NCBI GenBank assembly: GCA_963542695.1
Contig: CAUTYX010000015.1
Location: 1 to 34,426, forward strand
Direction: 5' to 3'
Length of the DNA stretch: 34,426 bases
Origin: RUG100 sp963542695
GTDB lineage: Bacteria > Bacillota > Clostridia > Peptostreptococcales > Anaerovoracaceae
Position 1 is the stretch's first letter, and each line of letters starts with the position of its first letter. A model generated the notes under the pieces. The model worked only from the letters and a program-made list of their open reading frames with translations, searched no databases and was not told the origin of the DNA. Shown here piece by piece: positions 23,205-31,707 of this stretch. A program made the translations under genes and the position numbers.

Positions 23205-24002
23205 TTAGATAGCACGCAGCCTTTTTAACTCAGTGAGCAAATACGATACTGCGCCATCCTTATCCCTGGCGGTAATTTCTTCTCCGTGACGTTCTCTCTT
23301 TGGAACGAAGGTTTCAATAACCTTAATCATGGCGCCTTCGTGGCCGACTTTTGAAAGGTCAATACCTGCATCCTCGGCTGTCCAAATAGTAACGTCTTTT
23401 TTCTTGCTGAAAATACCTGCCATTGACATGTATCTTGGCTTGTTCATTTCGGCTGTCACTGTCAGCAGGCAAGGCATGGAAATTTCCATTAAATCATGAC
23501 CGATATTGGTTTTGTGATATACCTGCAACACTTTGCCGTCTTCTAAAGATTTAAACTGGTCTACACAAGTCGCCTGAGGCAAGCCTAAATGCTCTGCCAT
23601 TTCAGGTCCAACCTGAGCGGTTACGCCATCAGCGGTTTCCCGTCCGGTGAGTACCAAGTCTACGTCTCCGATTTTCTTGATAATACAGGAAAGAGCATAG
23701 GCGGTTCCCCATGTATCTGATCCGGCCAATCTTTCATCCTGTAACAGGATGCCGTCATCGGCGCCCATAGCAATTCCCTCAAATAATAAATCATATGCCT
23801 TTTCCGATCCCATAGTTACAATAGTAACATGAGCATCGGGTTGTGCGTCTTTTATAGACAGTGCCATTTCTACAGCATGGGCATCATCAGGATTCATTAC
23901 ACCGCGAACATCATCACGAATCAGCGATCCTGTTTCTTCGTTGATTTCCACTCTGCCAGTATCCGGCACCTGCTTGGCGCAGACTACGATATGCATTGTC
24001 AT
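23205..24002 (-). CDS. etfB: Electron transfer flavoprotein beta subunit (copy 2)
   Basis: A 265-residue ETF beta subunit and the first gene of the etf-acd operon. Typical stretches are MTMHIVVCAKQVPDTGRVEI, NPDDAHAVEMALSIKD, TMGSEKAYDLLFEGIAMGAD, and TGRETADGVTAQVGPEMAEH. The DGxTAQVGP loop is the form seen in bifurcating ETFs. The AAAGGAGTAGT sequence before ATG is a good ribosome binding site. A promoter candidate (24076-24103) and a 5' hairpin (24020-24030 with 24037-24046) lie upstream. Sequence differences from copy 1 run throughout the protein, so the two ETFs probably have different partners or electron sources. Confidence 0.94.
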   Translation of the reverse strand: MTMHIVVCAKQVPDTGRVEINEETGSLIRDDVRGVMNPDDAHAVEMALSIKDAQPDAHVTIVTMGSEKAYDLLFEGIAMGADDGILLQDERLAGSDTWGTAYALSCIIKKIGDVDLVLTGRETADGVTAQVGPEMAEHLGLPQATCVDQFKSLEDGKVLQVYHKTNIGHDLMEISMPCLLTVTAEMNKPRYMSMAGIFSKKKDVTIWTAEDAGIDLSKVGHEGAMIKVIETFVPKRERHGEEITARDKDGAVSYLLTELKRLRAI

Positions 24003-24075
24003 ACTACTCCTTTCTGATTGAAATTCTCCACTTCGTTGGGGATTTCATCAGTTCATTTCTTCATTCATATACCCT

Positions 24076-24103
24076 ACTATACCACAAGGATATATTGCAA
24101 GAA
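24076..24103 (-). promoter_or_regulatory. Candidate promoter of the etf-acd operon
   Basis: On the minus strand TTCTTG (24103-24098) and TATAGT (24081-24076) are separated by 16 bases, with TGG just before the -10 box (extended -10 form). The leader then contains an imperfect hairpin, GAAATTCTCCA against TGGGGATTTC (plus-strand arms 24020-24030 and 24037-24046). Confidence 0.45.
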
Positions 24104-24116
24104 AAGCCTATTTATT

Positions 24117-25307
24117 TTAATCCATTTTGGGAAAAATTTCGATAATTTCCTCCGATTCTACCGCTTCTTCAATAAGCTTTTCCACATCTAATTTTGCCTC
24201 GGATTCTTCGATTCGATTCAGCTTTGGCTTCGTCAGAGGATGCTTTGGCAAAAATACAGTACAGCAGTCTTCATACGGCTCAATGGATTTCTCATACGTT
24301 CCAATATGTTTTGCCACATCCATAATTTCAGTCTTGTCCATGGCAATTAGCGGCCTCATTACAGGAATCTGTACAGAAGAATCTGTAACATACAAAGCTT
24401 CCGCAGTCTGACTTGCAACTTGCCCTAGGCTCTCTCCTGTAATCAACATAGAACAATCATATTTATTGGCAATCTTTTCACCTACTCGCATCATAAAGCG
24501 CCGCAATTGAATGGTCATCTCCTCTTCGGGACAATTCATGGCAATTTGTTCCTGAATCGGCAGCATGTTTACCACGTGCATCTTGAAGCGGCTGCAATAC
24601 ACCGCCAGAATTCCCGCCAGTTCTTCTACCTTGGCCTGTGCTCTCTCTGATGTATATGGATAGGAATGGTAATGAATGGCTTCAATTTCCATGCCTCTTC
24701 GTGCCATCATCCAGGCAGCCACTGGAGAATCGATGCCTCCTGAAAGAAGCACCAGCCCTTTTCCATTGCTTCCCAGCGGGAGCCCTCCAAAACCTTTAAT
24801 TTTTTGTTGGTATAGATACGTTACATCGTGACGCAAATCTACAAAAAGATGCATATCCGGGTCGTGAACATCTACCTTTAAGACTTTGCATCCTTTTAAG
24901 ATGCTGGCACCGACCTTTCGCGCAATTTCAGGCGACTTTACCGGAAAGGTCTTGTCAGCACGCTTGGCTTCCACTTTAAAGGTTTTGATTCCCTTTTCTT
25001 CAATCATCCGGTTCATAAATTCCACTGCCGCCTGGCCGATGGATTCTAAATTAGACTCACACTCTACAGCCGGCGAAATAGAAGCAATTCCAAAAACTTT
25101 ACCGATTTCCTTGATGATCAGCTGACTTTCTATAGATTTATCGGCTCTAACAAAAATCAACCCTTCTTTCCGGCGAACCTGAATATCTCCCAGCCTTTTC
25201 ACCAGTTTTTTAATTCGCTCTACGGTCATCTTTTCAAAATATGGCTTGTTTTGTCCTTTGAGAGCAACTTCTCCAAAACGGACAATAAAAATGTTTTGTT
25301 CGTTCAT
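24117..25307 (-). CDS. thiI: tRNA 4-thiouridine synthase ThiI
   Basis: A 396-residue enzyme that adenylates U8 of tRNA and installs sulfur to give 4-thiouridine. In some bacteria it also serves thiamine thiazole synthesis. The N-terminal ferredoxin-like and THUMP regions (1-165) include FIVRFGEVALKGQNKPYFEK. The PP-loop ATPase carries SGGIDSPVAAWMMARRG with the loop at 189-194. A GESLGQVASQTAEAL stretch and the YEDCCTVFLPKHP region follow. At this length it lacks the rhodanese domain found in E. coli ThiI, as is usual in Bacillota. It follows the cysteine desulfurase gene by 12 bases, the usual pairing, in which the desulfurase supplies the persulfide. Confidence 0.95.
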   Translation of the reverse strand: MNEQNIFIVRFGEVALKGQNKPYFEKMTVERIKKLVKRLGDIQVRRKEGLIFVRADKSIESQLIIKEIGKVFGIASISPAVECESNLESIGQAAVEFMNRMIEEKGIKTFKVEAKRADKTFPVKSPEIARKVGASILKGCKVLKVDVHDPDMHLFVDLRHDVTYLYQQKIKGFGGLPLGSNGKGLVLLSGGIDSPVAAWMMARRGMEIEAIHYHSYPYTSERAQAKVEELAGILAVYCSRFKMHVVNMLPIQEQIAMNCPEEEMTIQLRRFMMRVGEKIANKYDCSMLITGESLGQVASQTAEALYVTDSSVQIPVMRPLIAMDKTEIMDVAKHIGTYEKSIEPYEDCCTVFLPKHPLTKPKLNRIEESEAKLDVEKLIEEAVESEEIIEIFPKMD

Positions 25308-25319
25308 GCTTCTTTCCTT

Positions 25320-26480
25320 TTATCGAAAGGTTCCCAACCTACGGAATGTTGCAACGGCTTTCTTTGTCTTATCTATAACTTCTTCCATTTCTTCCATGGT
25401 GTTGTACATGCTCAGGCTAAACCGAATGGCTCCTTCTACCTCTTTTGCAGAACAGCCCATAGCTGACAGCACATGGCTTCCCGGCTTTTTCGATGAACAG
25501 GCAGATCCTGTTGATACGAAGATACCACTCTGTTCTAAAGTATGCAACAACACTTCTCCTCTTGTACCCAGAAAGGAAACATTTAAAAGGCAACACACGG
25601 TATCATGCTCCGGTGTATTGATTTTCACATCAGGAATTTCATCAATGATGCCCTGGCGTAATGCATCACGCATAGCCCTAATGGCATCAGTTCTCTGCTG
25701 TAAGGACTTTTCCGCCATCTCGGCTGCCAACCCAAAGCCTACAATTCCCGGTACATTTTCTGTTCCCGGTCGAAAGGCATTTTCCTGGCCGCCACCGGTT
25801 TGCTCCGGAACTAAACCTACACTCTTCTTTTTATACAAAGCGCCAACACCCTTTGGACCATGAATTTTGTGACCACTAAAGGAAGCCAAATCAAGACACC
25901 CGGTGGGTATATGCAATTTCCCCAGGCTCTGAACACAGTCACTATGAAAAACAAAATCGTTTTTTATAGTATCGCCTTGCTTACCTTTTAGCGCCGCAAT
26001 TTTTTCAAGAGGCTGAATAGTTCCTACCTCATTGTTGACATTCATCACAGAAATCAACGTCGTTTCTTCTGTAATGGCCTGTGCCAGTTGTTGCAAGTCC
26101 ACAAATCCCTCTTGATCCACAGGAATGTAGGAAACATCAAATCCTTCTTTTTCCAAGTCACGAAAAGTCTCTACCACAGCAGGATGTTCTATGGTAGTAG
26201 TAATAAGATGGCGACCCTTTCTATGCCGTTTGTGAGAGATGCCTCGGATAGCCATGTTATCACTTTCTGTGCCGCCACCGGTAAAGACAATTTCCTCTGC
26301 CATGGCGCCTATTGCCTGCGCCACTTGCCCACGACCTTTTTTTACAAGCTTTTCTGCCGCTAATCCCATGCGATGCAGCGAAGAAGGATTTCCATACTCT
26401 TCCTTCATCACCTGTATCATGGTTTCTGTAACTTGATTATGTTGCCTCGTTGTTGCACTATTGTCTAAATAAATAGTCAT
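25320..26480 (-). CDS. Cysteine desulfurase (NifS/IscS family)
   Basis: A 386-residue PLP enzyme that converts cysteine to alanine and passes on a persulfide. Family marks are MTIYLDNSATTRQ at the start, GGGTESDN (68-75), the PLP-stacking H99 in TTIEHP, NNEVGTIQP (149-157), the Schiff-base lysine K205 in SGHKIHGPKG, and the persulfide cysteine C328 in STGSACSSKK. ATG 26478-26480 has AGGAAA upstream. An in-frame extension to 26591 reads through the intergenic hairpin and is not part of the family. The position directly before thiI suggests that tRNA thiolation is its main task, as with the NifZ-type desulfurase of B. subtilis. Confidence 0.94.
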   Translation of the reverse strand: MTIYLDNSATTRQHNQVTETMIQVMKEEYGNPSSLHRMGLAAEKLVKKGRGQVAQAIGAMAEEIVFTGGGTESDNMAIRGISHKRHRKGRHLITTTIEHPAVVETFRDLEKEGFDVSYIPVDQEGFVDLQQLAQAITEETTLISVMNVNNEVGTIQPLEKIAALKGKQGDTIKNDFVFHSDCVQSLGKLHIPTGCLDLASFSGHKIHGPKGVGALYKKKSVGLVPEQTGGGQENAFRPGTENVPGIVGFGLAAEMAEKSLQQRTDAIRAMRDALRQGIIDEIPDVKINTPEHDTVCCLLNVSFLGTRGEVLLHTLEQSGIFVSTGSACSSKKPGSHVLSAMGCSAKEVEGAIRFSLSMYNTMEEMEEVIDKTKKAVATFRRLGTFR

Positions 26481-26512
26481 TGATTTTCCTGCTTGCTTTT
26501 TTCCATTTAATA

Positions 26513-26533
26513 GGGGGCGACTATGCCGCCCCC
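26513..26533 (-). terminator. GC-rich hairpin after rny
   Basis: GGGGGCG (26513-26519) and CGCCCCC (26527-26533) form a 7-bp all-GC stem with a 7-base loop, between the rny stop and the cysteine desulfurase start. On the minus strand TATTAAA follows and not a T-run, so it may be an attenuator or RNA-stability hairpin instead of a full terminator. Confidence 0.45.
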
Positions 26534-26553
26534 AGTTGTGATATTCTCGTATG

Positions 26554-28095
26554 TTATTTCGCGTAGTCAACGGCTCTTGTTTCTCGAACAATATTGACTT
26601 TAATCTGTCCCGGATAATCCAGACCGTCTTCTACCTTTTTGGCGATTTCTCTTGCCAACATCGGCAGTTCATCATCCTTTACCTTGTCCGGTTGTGCTAT
26701 GATGCGAATTTCACGACCTGCCTGAATGGCAAAGGAACGCTCCACTCCCGGTGTCCCATTGGCGATTTCCTCCAAGTTCTGTAAACGTTTGATATAGTTT
26801 TCCAGTGTCTCACTACGAGCCCCCGGTCTGGCTGCAGACAATGCGTCGGCTGCGGCAATGATAACGGCTTCCATAGTGGTTGGCTCATAATCCCCGTGAT
26901 GAGCAGACATAGCATCGATAATAGCCTGTGGCTCTTTGTACTTTTTCAGTACTTCCATGCCCAAATCCACGTGGGTACCTTCTCGTTCATGATCAATGGA
27001 TTTCCCAATATCATGAAGCAATCCGGCACGTTTGGCAAGCTTTGGATCCAGTCCCAGCTCGCCTGCCATAAGACCTGCCAAATGGGCAACTTCTTCGGAA
27101 TGTTTCAATACATTCTGGCCATAGGACGTTCTGTATTTTAGCCTTCCAAGGAGTTTTACCAATTCCGGATGCAAGTTGTGTACACCGACATCGAAAGCGG
27201 CCTGTTCTCCGGCCTCTTTAATGGTTCTGTTTATTTCCTTCTCAGCTTTGTTGACCATATCTTCAATGCGAGCCGGGTGAATACGTCCATCCACAATAAG
27301 CTTTTCCAAAGCCACTCTTGCGATTTCGCGTCGAACCGGATCAAATCCTGATAAAATTACGGCTTCCGGCGTATCATCAATAATCAGTTCAATACCCGTT
27401 AGGGTTTCAATCGCCCGAATATTCCGTCCTTCACGACCGATAATCCGTCCCTTCATTTCATCATTGGGAAGGTTTACAACAGACACGGTGCTTTCCGCTA
27501 CGTGGTCTGCAGCACATCGCTGAATGGCTCCCACAATGATTTCTTTGGCCTTTTTATCGGCTTCGTCCTTTGCCTTTGATTCTATGTCACGAATCAATTG
27601 GGAACCTTCTGCACGAATATCACTTTCCAACTGTGTCAACAAAATTTTCTTTGCTTCGTCGGTGGTGTATCCGGATATCCGTTCCAGTTCCTTAACCTGC
27701 TTTTCATGAAGCTGGTCCAGGTTCTTCAATTTGTTGTTTATATTTTGTTCTTTTGCAGTAATACTTTGTTCTTTTCTTTCAATTTGATCGAGTTTTTTAT
27801 CGATGGTTTCTTCTTTTTGATTCACTCTCCGTTCCGCTTTGGAAACTTCGTTTCTTCTGTCTTTAATCTCTTTCTCAGCTTCTTTTTTATAGCTGATAGC
27901 CTCTTCTTGTGCCTTTAGTGCAATTTCTTTCTGTATTGTTTCTGATTTAGCTTCTGCGTCCAGAATAATATTTTTTGCCTTTGTTTCGGCGCTGCCGATC
28001 TCCCGTTCTCCGACACTTTTTCTGACAATGTAACCGGCCAAAATTCCCAGTACCAGAGCTACAATAATGGCAATAACTGCAATTATACTTGGCAT
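26554..28095 (-). CDS. rny: Ribonuclease Y
   Basis: A 513-residue membrane-anchored endoribonuclease that starts mRNA decay in Bacillota. Order of parts: an N-terminal membrane helix (PSIIAVIAIIVALVLGILAG), a long coiled coil (about 30-195, e.g. ERRVNQKEETIDKKLDQIER), a KH RNA-binding domain with GRIIGREGRNIRAIETLTGI, and an HD domain with HSEEVAHLAGLMAGELG and the metal-binding LLHDIGKSID. The length matches B. subtilis RNase Y (about 520). ATG 28093-28095 has AAAGGAGG seven bases upstream and gives the usual N terminus. It diverges from rodA. Confidence 0.96.
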   Translation of the reverse strand: MPSIIAVIAIIVALVLGILAGYIVRKSVGEREIGSAETKAKNIILDAEAKSETIQKEIALKAQEEAISYKKEAEKEIKDRRNEVSKAERRVNQKEETIDKKLDQIERKEQSITAKEQNINNKLKNLDQLHEKQVKELERISGYTTDEAKKILLTQLESDIRAEGSQLIRDIESKAKDEADKKAKEIIVGAIQRCAADHVAESTVSVVNLPNDEMKGRIIGREGRNIRAIETLTGIELIIDDTPEAVILSGFDPVRREIARVALEKLIVDGRIHPARIEDMVNKAEKEINRTIKEAGEQAAFDVGVHNLHPELVKLLGRLKYRTSYGQNVLKHSEEVAHLAGLMAGELGLDPKLAKRAGLLHDIGKSIDHEREGTHVDLGMEVLKKYKEPQAIIDAMSAHHGDYEPTTMEAVIIAAADALSAARPGARSETLENYIKRLQNLEEIANGTPGVERSFAIQAGREIRIIAQPDKVKDDELPMLAREIAKKVEDGLDYPGQIKVNIVRETRAVDYAK

Positions 28096-28193
28096 ATACA
28101 AACCTCCTTTCAATCTTATTGTCTGTATAAGTCAATCCTCTCATTGACATCGACTGAAAGAAAAGATGTACTCGTATTACAAATAATTAAAAC

Positions 28194-28222
28194 TTGATAT
28201 AATCATACGTGAATATTATAAT
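28194..28222 (+). promoter_or_regulatory. Near-consensus promoter of rodA
   Basis: TTGATA (28194-28199), a 17-base spacer and TATAAT (28217-28222). Transcription would start near 28229, giving a leader of about 59 bases that contains a small hairpin (TCCAAT and ATTGGA around 28233-28250). Confidence 0.75.
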
Positions 28223-28287
28223 AGTTGTGCTATTCCAATGTCAAGATTGGATTCCCTAACACCATCGGCACAAACCAGGAGGAAACA

Positions 28288-29403
28288 TTGAAAATACTGC
28301 ATTACATCACAAATGCTTTTGGCGGAGTAGATAAAAGATTATATCTGATGCCGCTCCTGTTGGCAGGAATCAGTATCCTAATGATGGTATCCACATCCTA
28401 TGATCACGGTGCCTTTACGGATCATACCGTAATGATTCAAAGCACTGCCTACGTCCTAGGTTTCATCGCCGTAGTGGTAATCGCCAATATCAATTATACA
28501 GCCTTTGTGGATTGGACAAAATGGCTATACATTGGTTCTATCGTTTTCTTACTAACGGTATACATCCCCGGCCTTGGGGTAGAGCTTAATGGTGCTCGTT
28601 CTTGGATTAACCTTGGCATCACTACCTTTCAGCCGTCTGAAATTGTAAAGATAACCTTTATTCTGTTGTTTGCAAATTATCTGGAAAAGCACAAAGACGA
28701 ATTGCGCTATGTAACCGGCGTATTAAAGGCCATGGGTTACTGTGCTCCGATTATTGTAATTGTACTAAAGGAAGACCTTGGCAGTGCCCTTGTTTTTGCT
28801 GCCGTTTGGGTTACCATGCTATTTTACGCCGGAATCCGCGGCTCGCTCTTTGCAAAGGGCTGTGCTGCTGTTGCCCTAATGGTGCCTATCTCCTATAACT
28901 TTATGGCACCGCACCAAAAGGAACGGATCAACGCCTTCCTTCACCCGGATAATTTGTCTATCGGTGCCAACTACCAAGTTTGGCAGTCTAAGGTAGCCAT
29001 TGGTTCCGGTGGATTCTTTGGGAAAGGCCTTTTCCACGGCACACAAAAAGGATTAAAATTCCTGCCGGTTCGCAATTCCGATTTTGTCTTCTCGGTTATT
29101 GTAGAGGAATTGGGGTTCCTTGGTGGCGCTGTTGTCATTGCGGCATATTCCTTCTTGATTTATGCCATGATGAAAGTTGCCAAAAACTGCAAAGACACCT
29201 TTGGAACTCTCATCGTCATCGGTGTCATTGCTATGTTTACCTTCCAGATTTTCGAAAATATTGCCATGACCATGGGAGCTATGCCTGTTACCGGCATCAC
29301 CTTGCCATTTCTTAGCTACGGTGGTTCCTCTGTTCTTGCTAACCTTATGGCTCTCGGCTTTGTCATCAACATCGCCGTCCACAGCAAAAACGTACAGTTC
29401 TAA
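28288..29403 (+). CDS. RodA/FtsW-family peptidoglycan glycosyltransferase (SEDS protein)
   Basis: A 371-residue polytopic membrane protein with about ten helices that polymerises lipid II into glycan strands together with a class B PBP. SEDS marks are LNGARSWINLGITTFQPSEI near residues 110-130, VLKEDLGSALVFAA, the NYQVWQSKVAIGSGGFFGKG loop, VRNSDFVFSVIVEELGFLGG, and GITLPFLSYGGSSVLANLMA near the C terminus. The length and form fit RodA (cell-wall elongation) better than FtsW or SpoVE, but a division or sporulation role is not excluded. I chose TTG 28288 because AGGAGG lies five bases upstream. Its strong promoter is divergent to rny. Confidence 0.88.
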   Translation: MKILHYITNAFGGVDKRLYLMPLLLAGISILMMVSTSYDHGAFTDHTVMIQSTAYVLGFIAVVVIANINYTAFVDWTKWLYIGSIVFLLTVYIPGLGVELNGARSWINLGITTFQPSEIVKITFILLFANYLEKHKDELRYVTGVLKAMGYCAPIIVIVLKEDLGSALVFAAVWVTMLFYAGIRGSLFAKGCAAVALMVPISYNFMAPHQKERINAFLHPDNLSIGANYQVWQSKVAIGSGGFFGKGLFHGTQKGLKFLPVRNSDFVFSVIVEELGFLGGAVVIAAYSFLIYAMMKVAKNCKDTFGTLIVIGVIAMFTFQIFENIAMTMGAMPVTGITLPFLSYGGSSVLANLMALGFVINIAVHSKNVQF

Positions 29404-29436
29404 GAACGGCCTCTTTAAAGCCCCCTAATATAGAAC

Positions 29437-30573
29437 TCACCACTCTAACGTAATATTTCCATCAGGACAAATTGACGCACATAATCCGCAGCCATCACAA
29501 ACAGTTCGGTCAATTGCGATGGTTCCATCTACTATATCAACAGCATTCTCAAGACATGCTGAAACACAAAGGGAGCAGTCTGTTTCCGGTCGATTGCACA
29601 ACCGGCTTATTACAGCTGTTTTTTCATTTTGGTCAATTTCCTCAAAAGAACGTAAATTGGACAAAACCACACCTCGAATTTCACTTAAGCTATGTATACC
29701 TTTTTGGTTCATCCATTCTTCTAATTCATTCTTTACACTTTTTATAACATCAAAACCGCCAAGTAAAATTTCTGTACCTATGCCACACGCATTGGCACCA
29801 ACCATAATGTATTCCAGCATATCTTGATAGTTGGTAATTCCGCCAATACCCAGAACAGGAAGAGAAGTACTTTGAACAATGCCTGCTACACATGCTAATC
29901 CCATAGCCTTTATAGGTGCACCGGAATAGCCGCCATAGGTAGGCAATGCAGGTTTTCCGGTTTCTACAGCTATATTCAAAATACACCGCATGGTGTCAAT
30001 CCCACTAATACCTGCTACTCCGGCTCTTTCGGCAGCTTTTACAACCGCCGTTAAATCCCCGGTATTAGCGCCTAGCTTTACCCCCACAGGAATGTTTACT
30101 GCATCAACTGTTTCTTTTGCAAACTCATACACCATGTCCGGGTTCGCTGCAAGGACTTGCGGACCCTCACCCATGGGACATGCCAATCCCAGTTCAATGC
30201 CATCTACACCTGTTTTTTCCACAGTCTTTGCAATATATCGAGCTTCAGAAGGTGTCGTACCCATGACAGAAGCAATCAATTTTGCCGTAGAGCCATATCT
30301 TTTCTGCTTATTTATTTCTGTTAAATCCTCTATCCAGGTTTCCAGTTCAATTCCACTGTAAATTCGGATGTTTTGCAGTCCATGACTTTGTTTATCCCAA
30401 GCATATCTTGGCCTCGGATCAGGATATACTTCGCTAACAATTGATTCTGTAAATACAGCTCCGGGATTTCTAGCCAAAACCTGCTTCATTTTGGTGATTC
30501 CTCTACTCCAAGGACCGGAGGCAACTACCACCGGGTTGTTTAATTTCATGCCCATTACGTTTACATGTTCCAT
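29437..30573 (-). CDS. PreA-like dihydropyrimidine dehydrogenase subunit (FMN and Fe-S)
   Basis: A 378-residue protein: a dihydroorotate-dehydrogenase-like FMN barrel (about 1-300) followed by a two-cluster ferredoxin region. Barrel features are NNPVVVASGPWSRG, KLIASVMG, GIELGLACPMGEG with C132 where PreA and DPD have the active-site SCPHG, VKLGANTGD, GKPALPTYGGYSGAPIK and PVLGIGGITNYQDMLEYI. The second cluster motif is complete (C359, C362, C365, C369-P). The first has only C333, C336 and C340: residue 330, where the leading Cys is expected, is Glu. C326 might substitute. The NAD-binding partner PreT is not in the window. With CodA producing uracil upstream, uracil reduction is the likely reaction. 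AGGAGG lies eight bases before ATG. Confidence 0.8.
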   Translation of the reverse strand: MEHVNVMGMKLNNPVVVASGPWSRGITKMKQVLARNPGAVFTESIVSEVYPDPRPRYAWDKQSHGLQNIRIYSGIELETWIEDLTEINKQKRYGSTAKLIASVMGTTPSEARYIAKTVEKTGVDGIELGLACPMGEGPQVLAANPDMVYEFAKETVDAVNIPVGVKLGANTGDLTAVVKAAERAGVAGISGIDTMRCILNIAVETGKPALPTYGGYSGAPIKAMGLACVAGIVQSTSLPVLGIGGITNYQDMLEYIMVGANACGIGTEILLGGFDVIKSVKNELEEWMNQKGIHSLSEIRGVVLSNLRSFEEIDQNEKTAVISRLCNRPETDCSLCVSACLENAVDIVDGTIAIDRTVCDGCGLCASICPDGNITLEW

Positions 30574-30585
30574 CCCATCAGCCTC

Positions 30586-31611
30586 CTACCAGATTTCTCT
30601 TAATCGTTCTTTATTTCCACAAGATTTTCTGATTTTTAGTCTGGATTGCAGAACGACAGACTCCGGGGAATACTCTTGTTCTTCCTCTTTATCTTTAATT
30701 TTGTCAAAAAGCAACCTTGCCGCTGTTAACCCCATTCTGTAAGAGGGTTTAGCTACCGTTGTTAATTTAGGTTCTGTAATAGCTCCAGTCTCAAGACCAT
30801 CGTACCCAATGACACCTATATCTTCCACCGTCAAGTCAGCTTGCCTAATTCGTTCCAGGACACCAAAGGCCATGGTATCGGTTGCTGCAAAAATAGCATC
30901 CGGTCGGCAGTTTTGCTCCAGCAGTTTTCCTGCTGCTATCAATCCACCTTTGATACTGTCCTCCGCCTCAATAACATTTACATATTGAATATCATAGCAA
31001 CTTTCTTTTATCGCATCAAAATACCCTTCTTTTTTATATTCACCGATAAATTTTGCATCTTTTGAAACAATCATTGCTATTTTCCGCCGCCCCATCTCAA
31101 GGAAATGTTCAATGGCAGACTTGGTAGCTTCTCGATAATCAGTAGAAACAACACTGTGACTTTTTTGCAAATCAGTTCTATCTGTTAAAACCACCGGTAC
31201 TTTCTTTTTTTCCAGTTGTCGCAAATCTTCTTTTTTCAATGAAGAGGAAATAAGAATCAATCCATCAATCTTCCCCGCTGCAAGGTTTTCAACATTCTTT
31301 CGCTCTTCCGCTTCATTGTAATTCGTATTACATATGACAATATTGCACCCTTTTTTGCGCGCTACTTTTTCAATTCCCTTCACCAGTTCCATGCAAGATT
31401 GTTCTAATGTATCCGGAATAAAGACTCCAATCACATTGGTTCGTTTGTTTTGAAGATTTCTGGCAAACCAGTTAGGCGTATAGTTTAACCCCTCTATTAC
31501 AGAAAGCACCTTTTTGCGCGTAGTTTCTGATACGGCTTCCGGATTATTCATAACTCTTGAAACTGTCGTAATAGAAACACCAGCCTCTTTTGCAACACGT
31601 TGAATATTCAC
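30586..31611 (-). CDS. LacI-family transcriptional regulator of the cytosine operon
   Basis: A 341-residue repressor. The N-terminal helix-turn-helix reads MNIQRVAKEAGVSITTVSRV with the hinge helix around LNYTPNWFARNLQNKRTNVI. The periplasmic-binding-protein-like effector domain then runs from NVIGVFIPDTLEQS through GLILISSS, DAIFAATDTMAFGVLE and VIGYDGLETGAITEPKLTTV to SRLKIRKSCG. It lies between codA and the preA-like gene, 12 bases before the latter, so it is probably co-transcribed with the genes it controls. The effector would logically be cytosine, uracil or a related pyrimidine, which is inference. The palindrome at 34301-34316 is a candidate binding site. Confidence 0.9.
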   Translation of the reverse strand: MNIQRVAKEAGVSITTVSRVMNNPEAVSETTRKKVLSVIEGLNYTPNWFARNLQNKRTNVIGVFIPDTLEQSCMELVKGIEKVARKKGCNIVICNTNYNEAEERKNVENLAAGKIDGLILISSSLKKEDLRQLEKKKVPVVLTDRTDLQKSHSVVSTDYREATKSAIEHFLEMGRRKIAMIVSKDAKFIGEYKKEGYFDAIKESCYDIQYVNVIEAEDSIKGGLIAAGKLLEQNCRPDAIFAATDTMAFGVLERIRQADLTVEDIGVIGYDGLETGAITEPKLTTVAKPSYRMGLTAARLLFDKIKDKEEEQEYSPESVVLQSRLKIRKSCGNKERLREIW

Positions 31612-31707
31612 TATACACCTCCTTACTATCCTTAAATTCTACACTAGGAGAAAGGACTTGTACACCGACAAGCCCCGACTCCTTTTGTTACTGATTTATT
31701 GGAAGTG

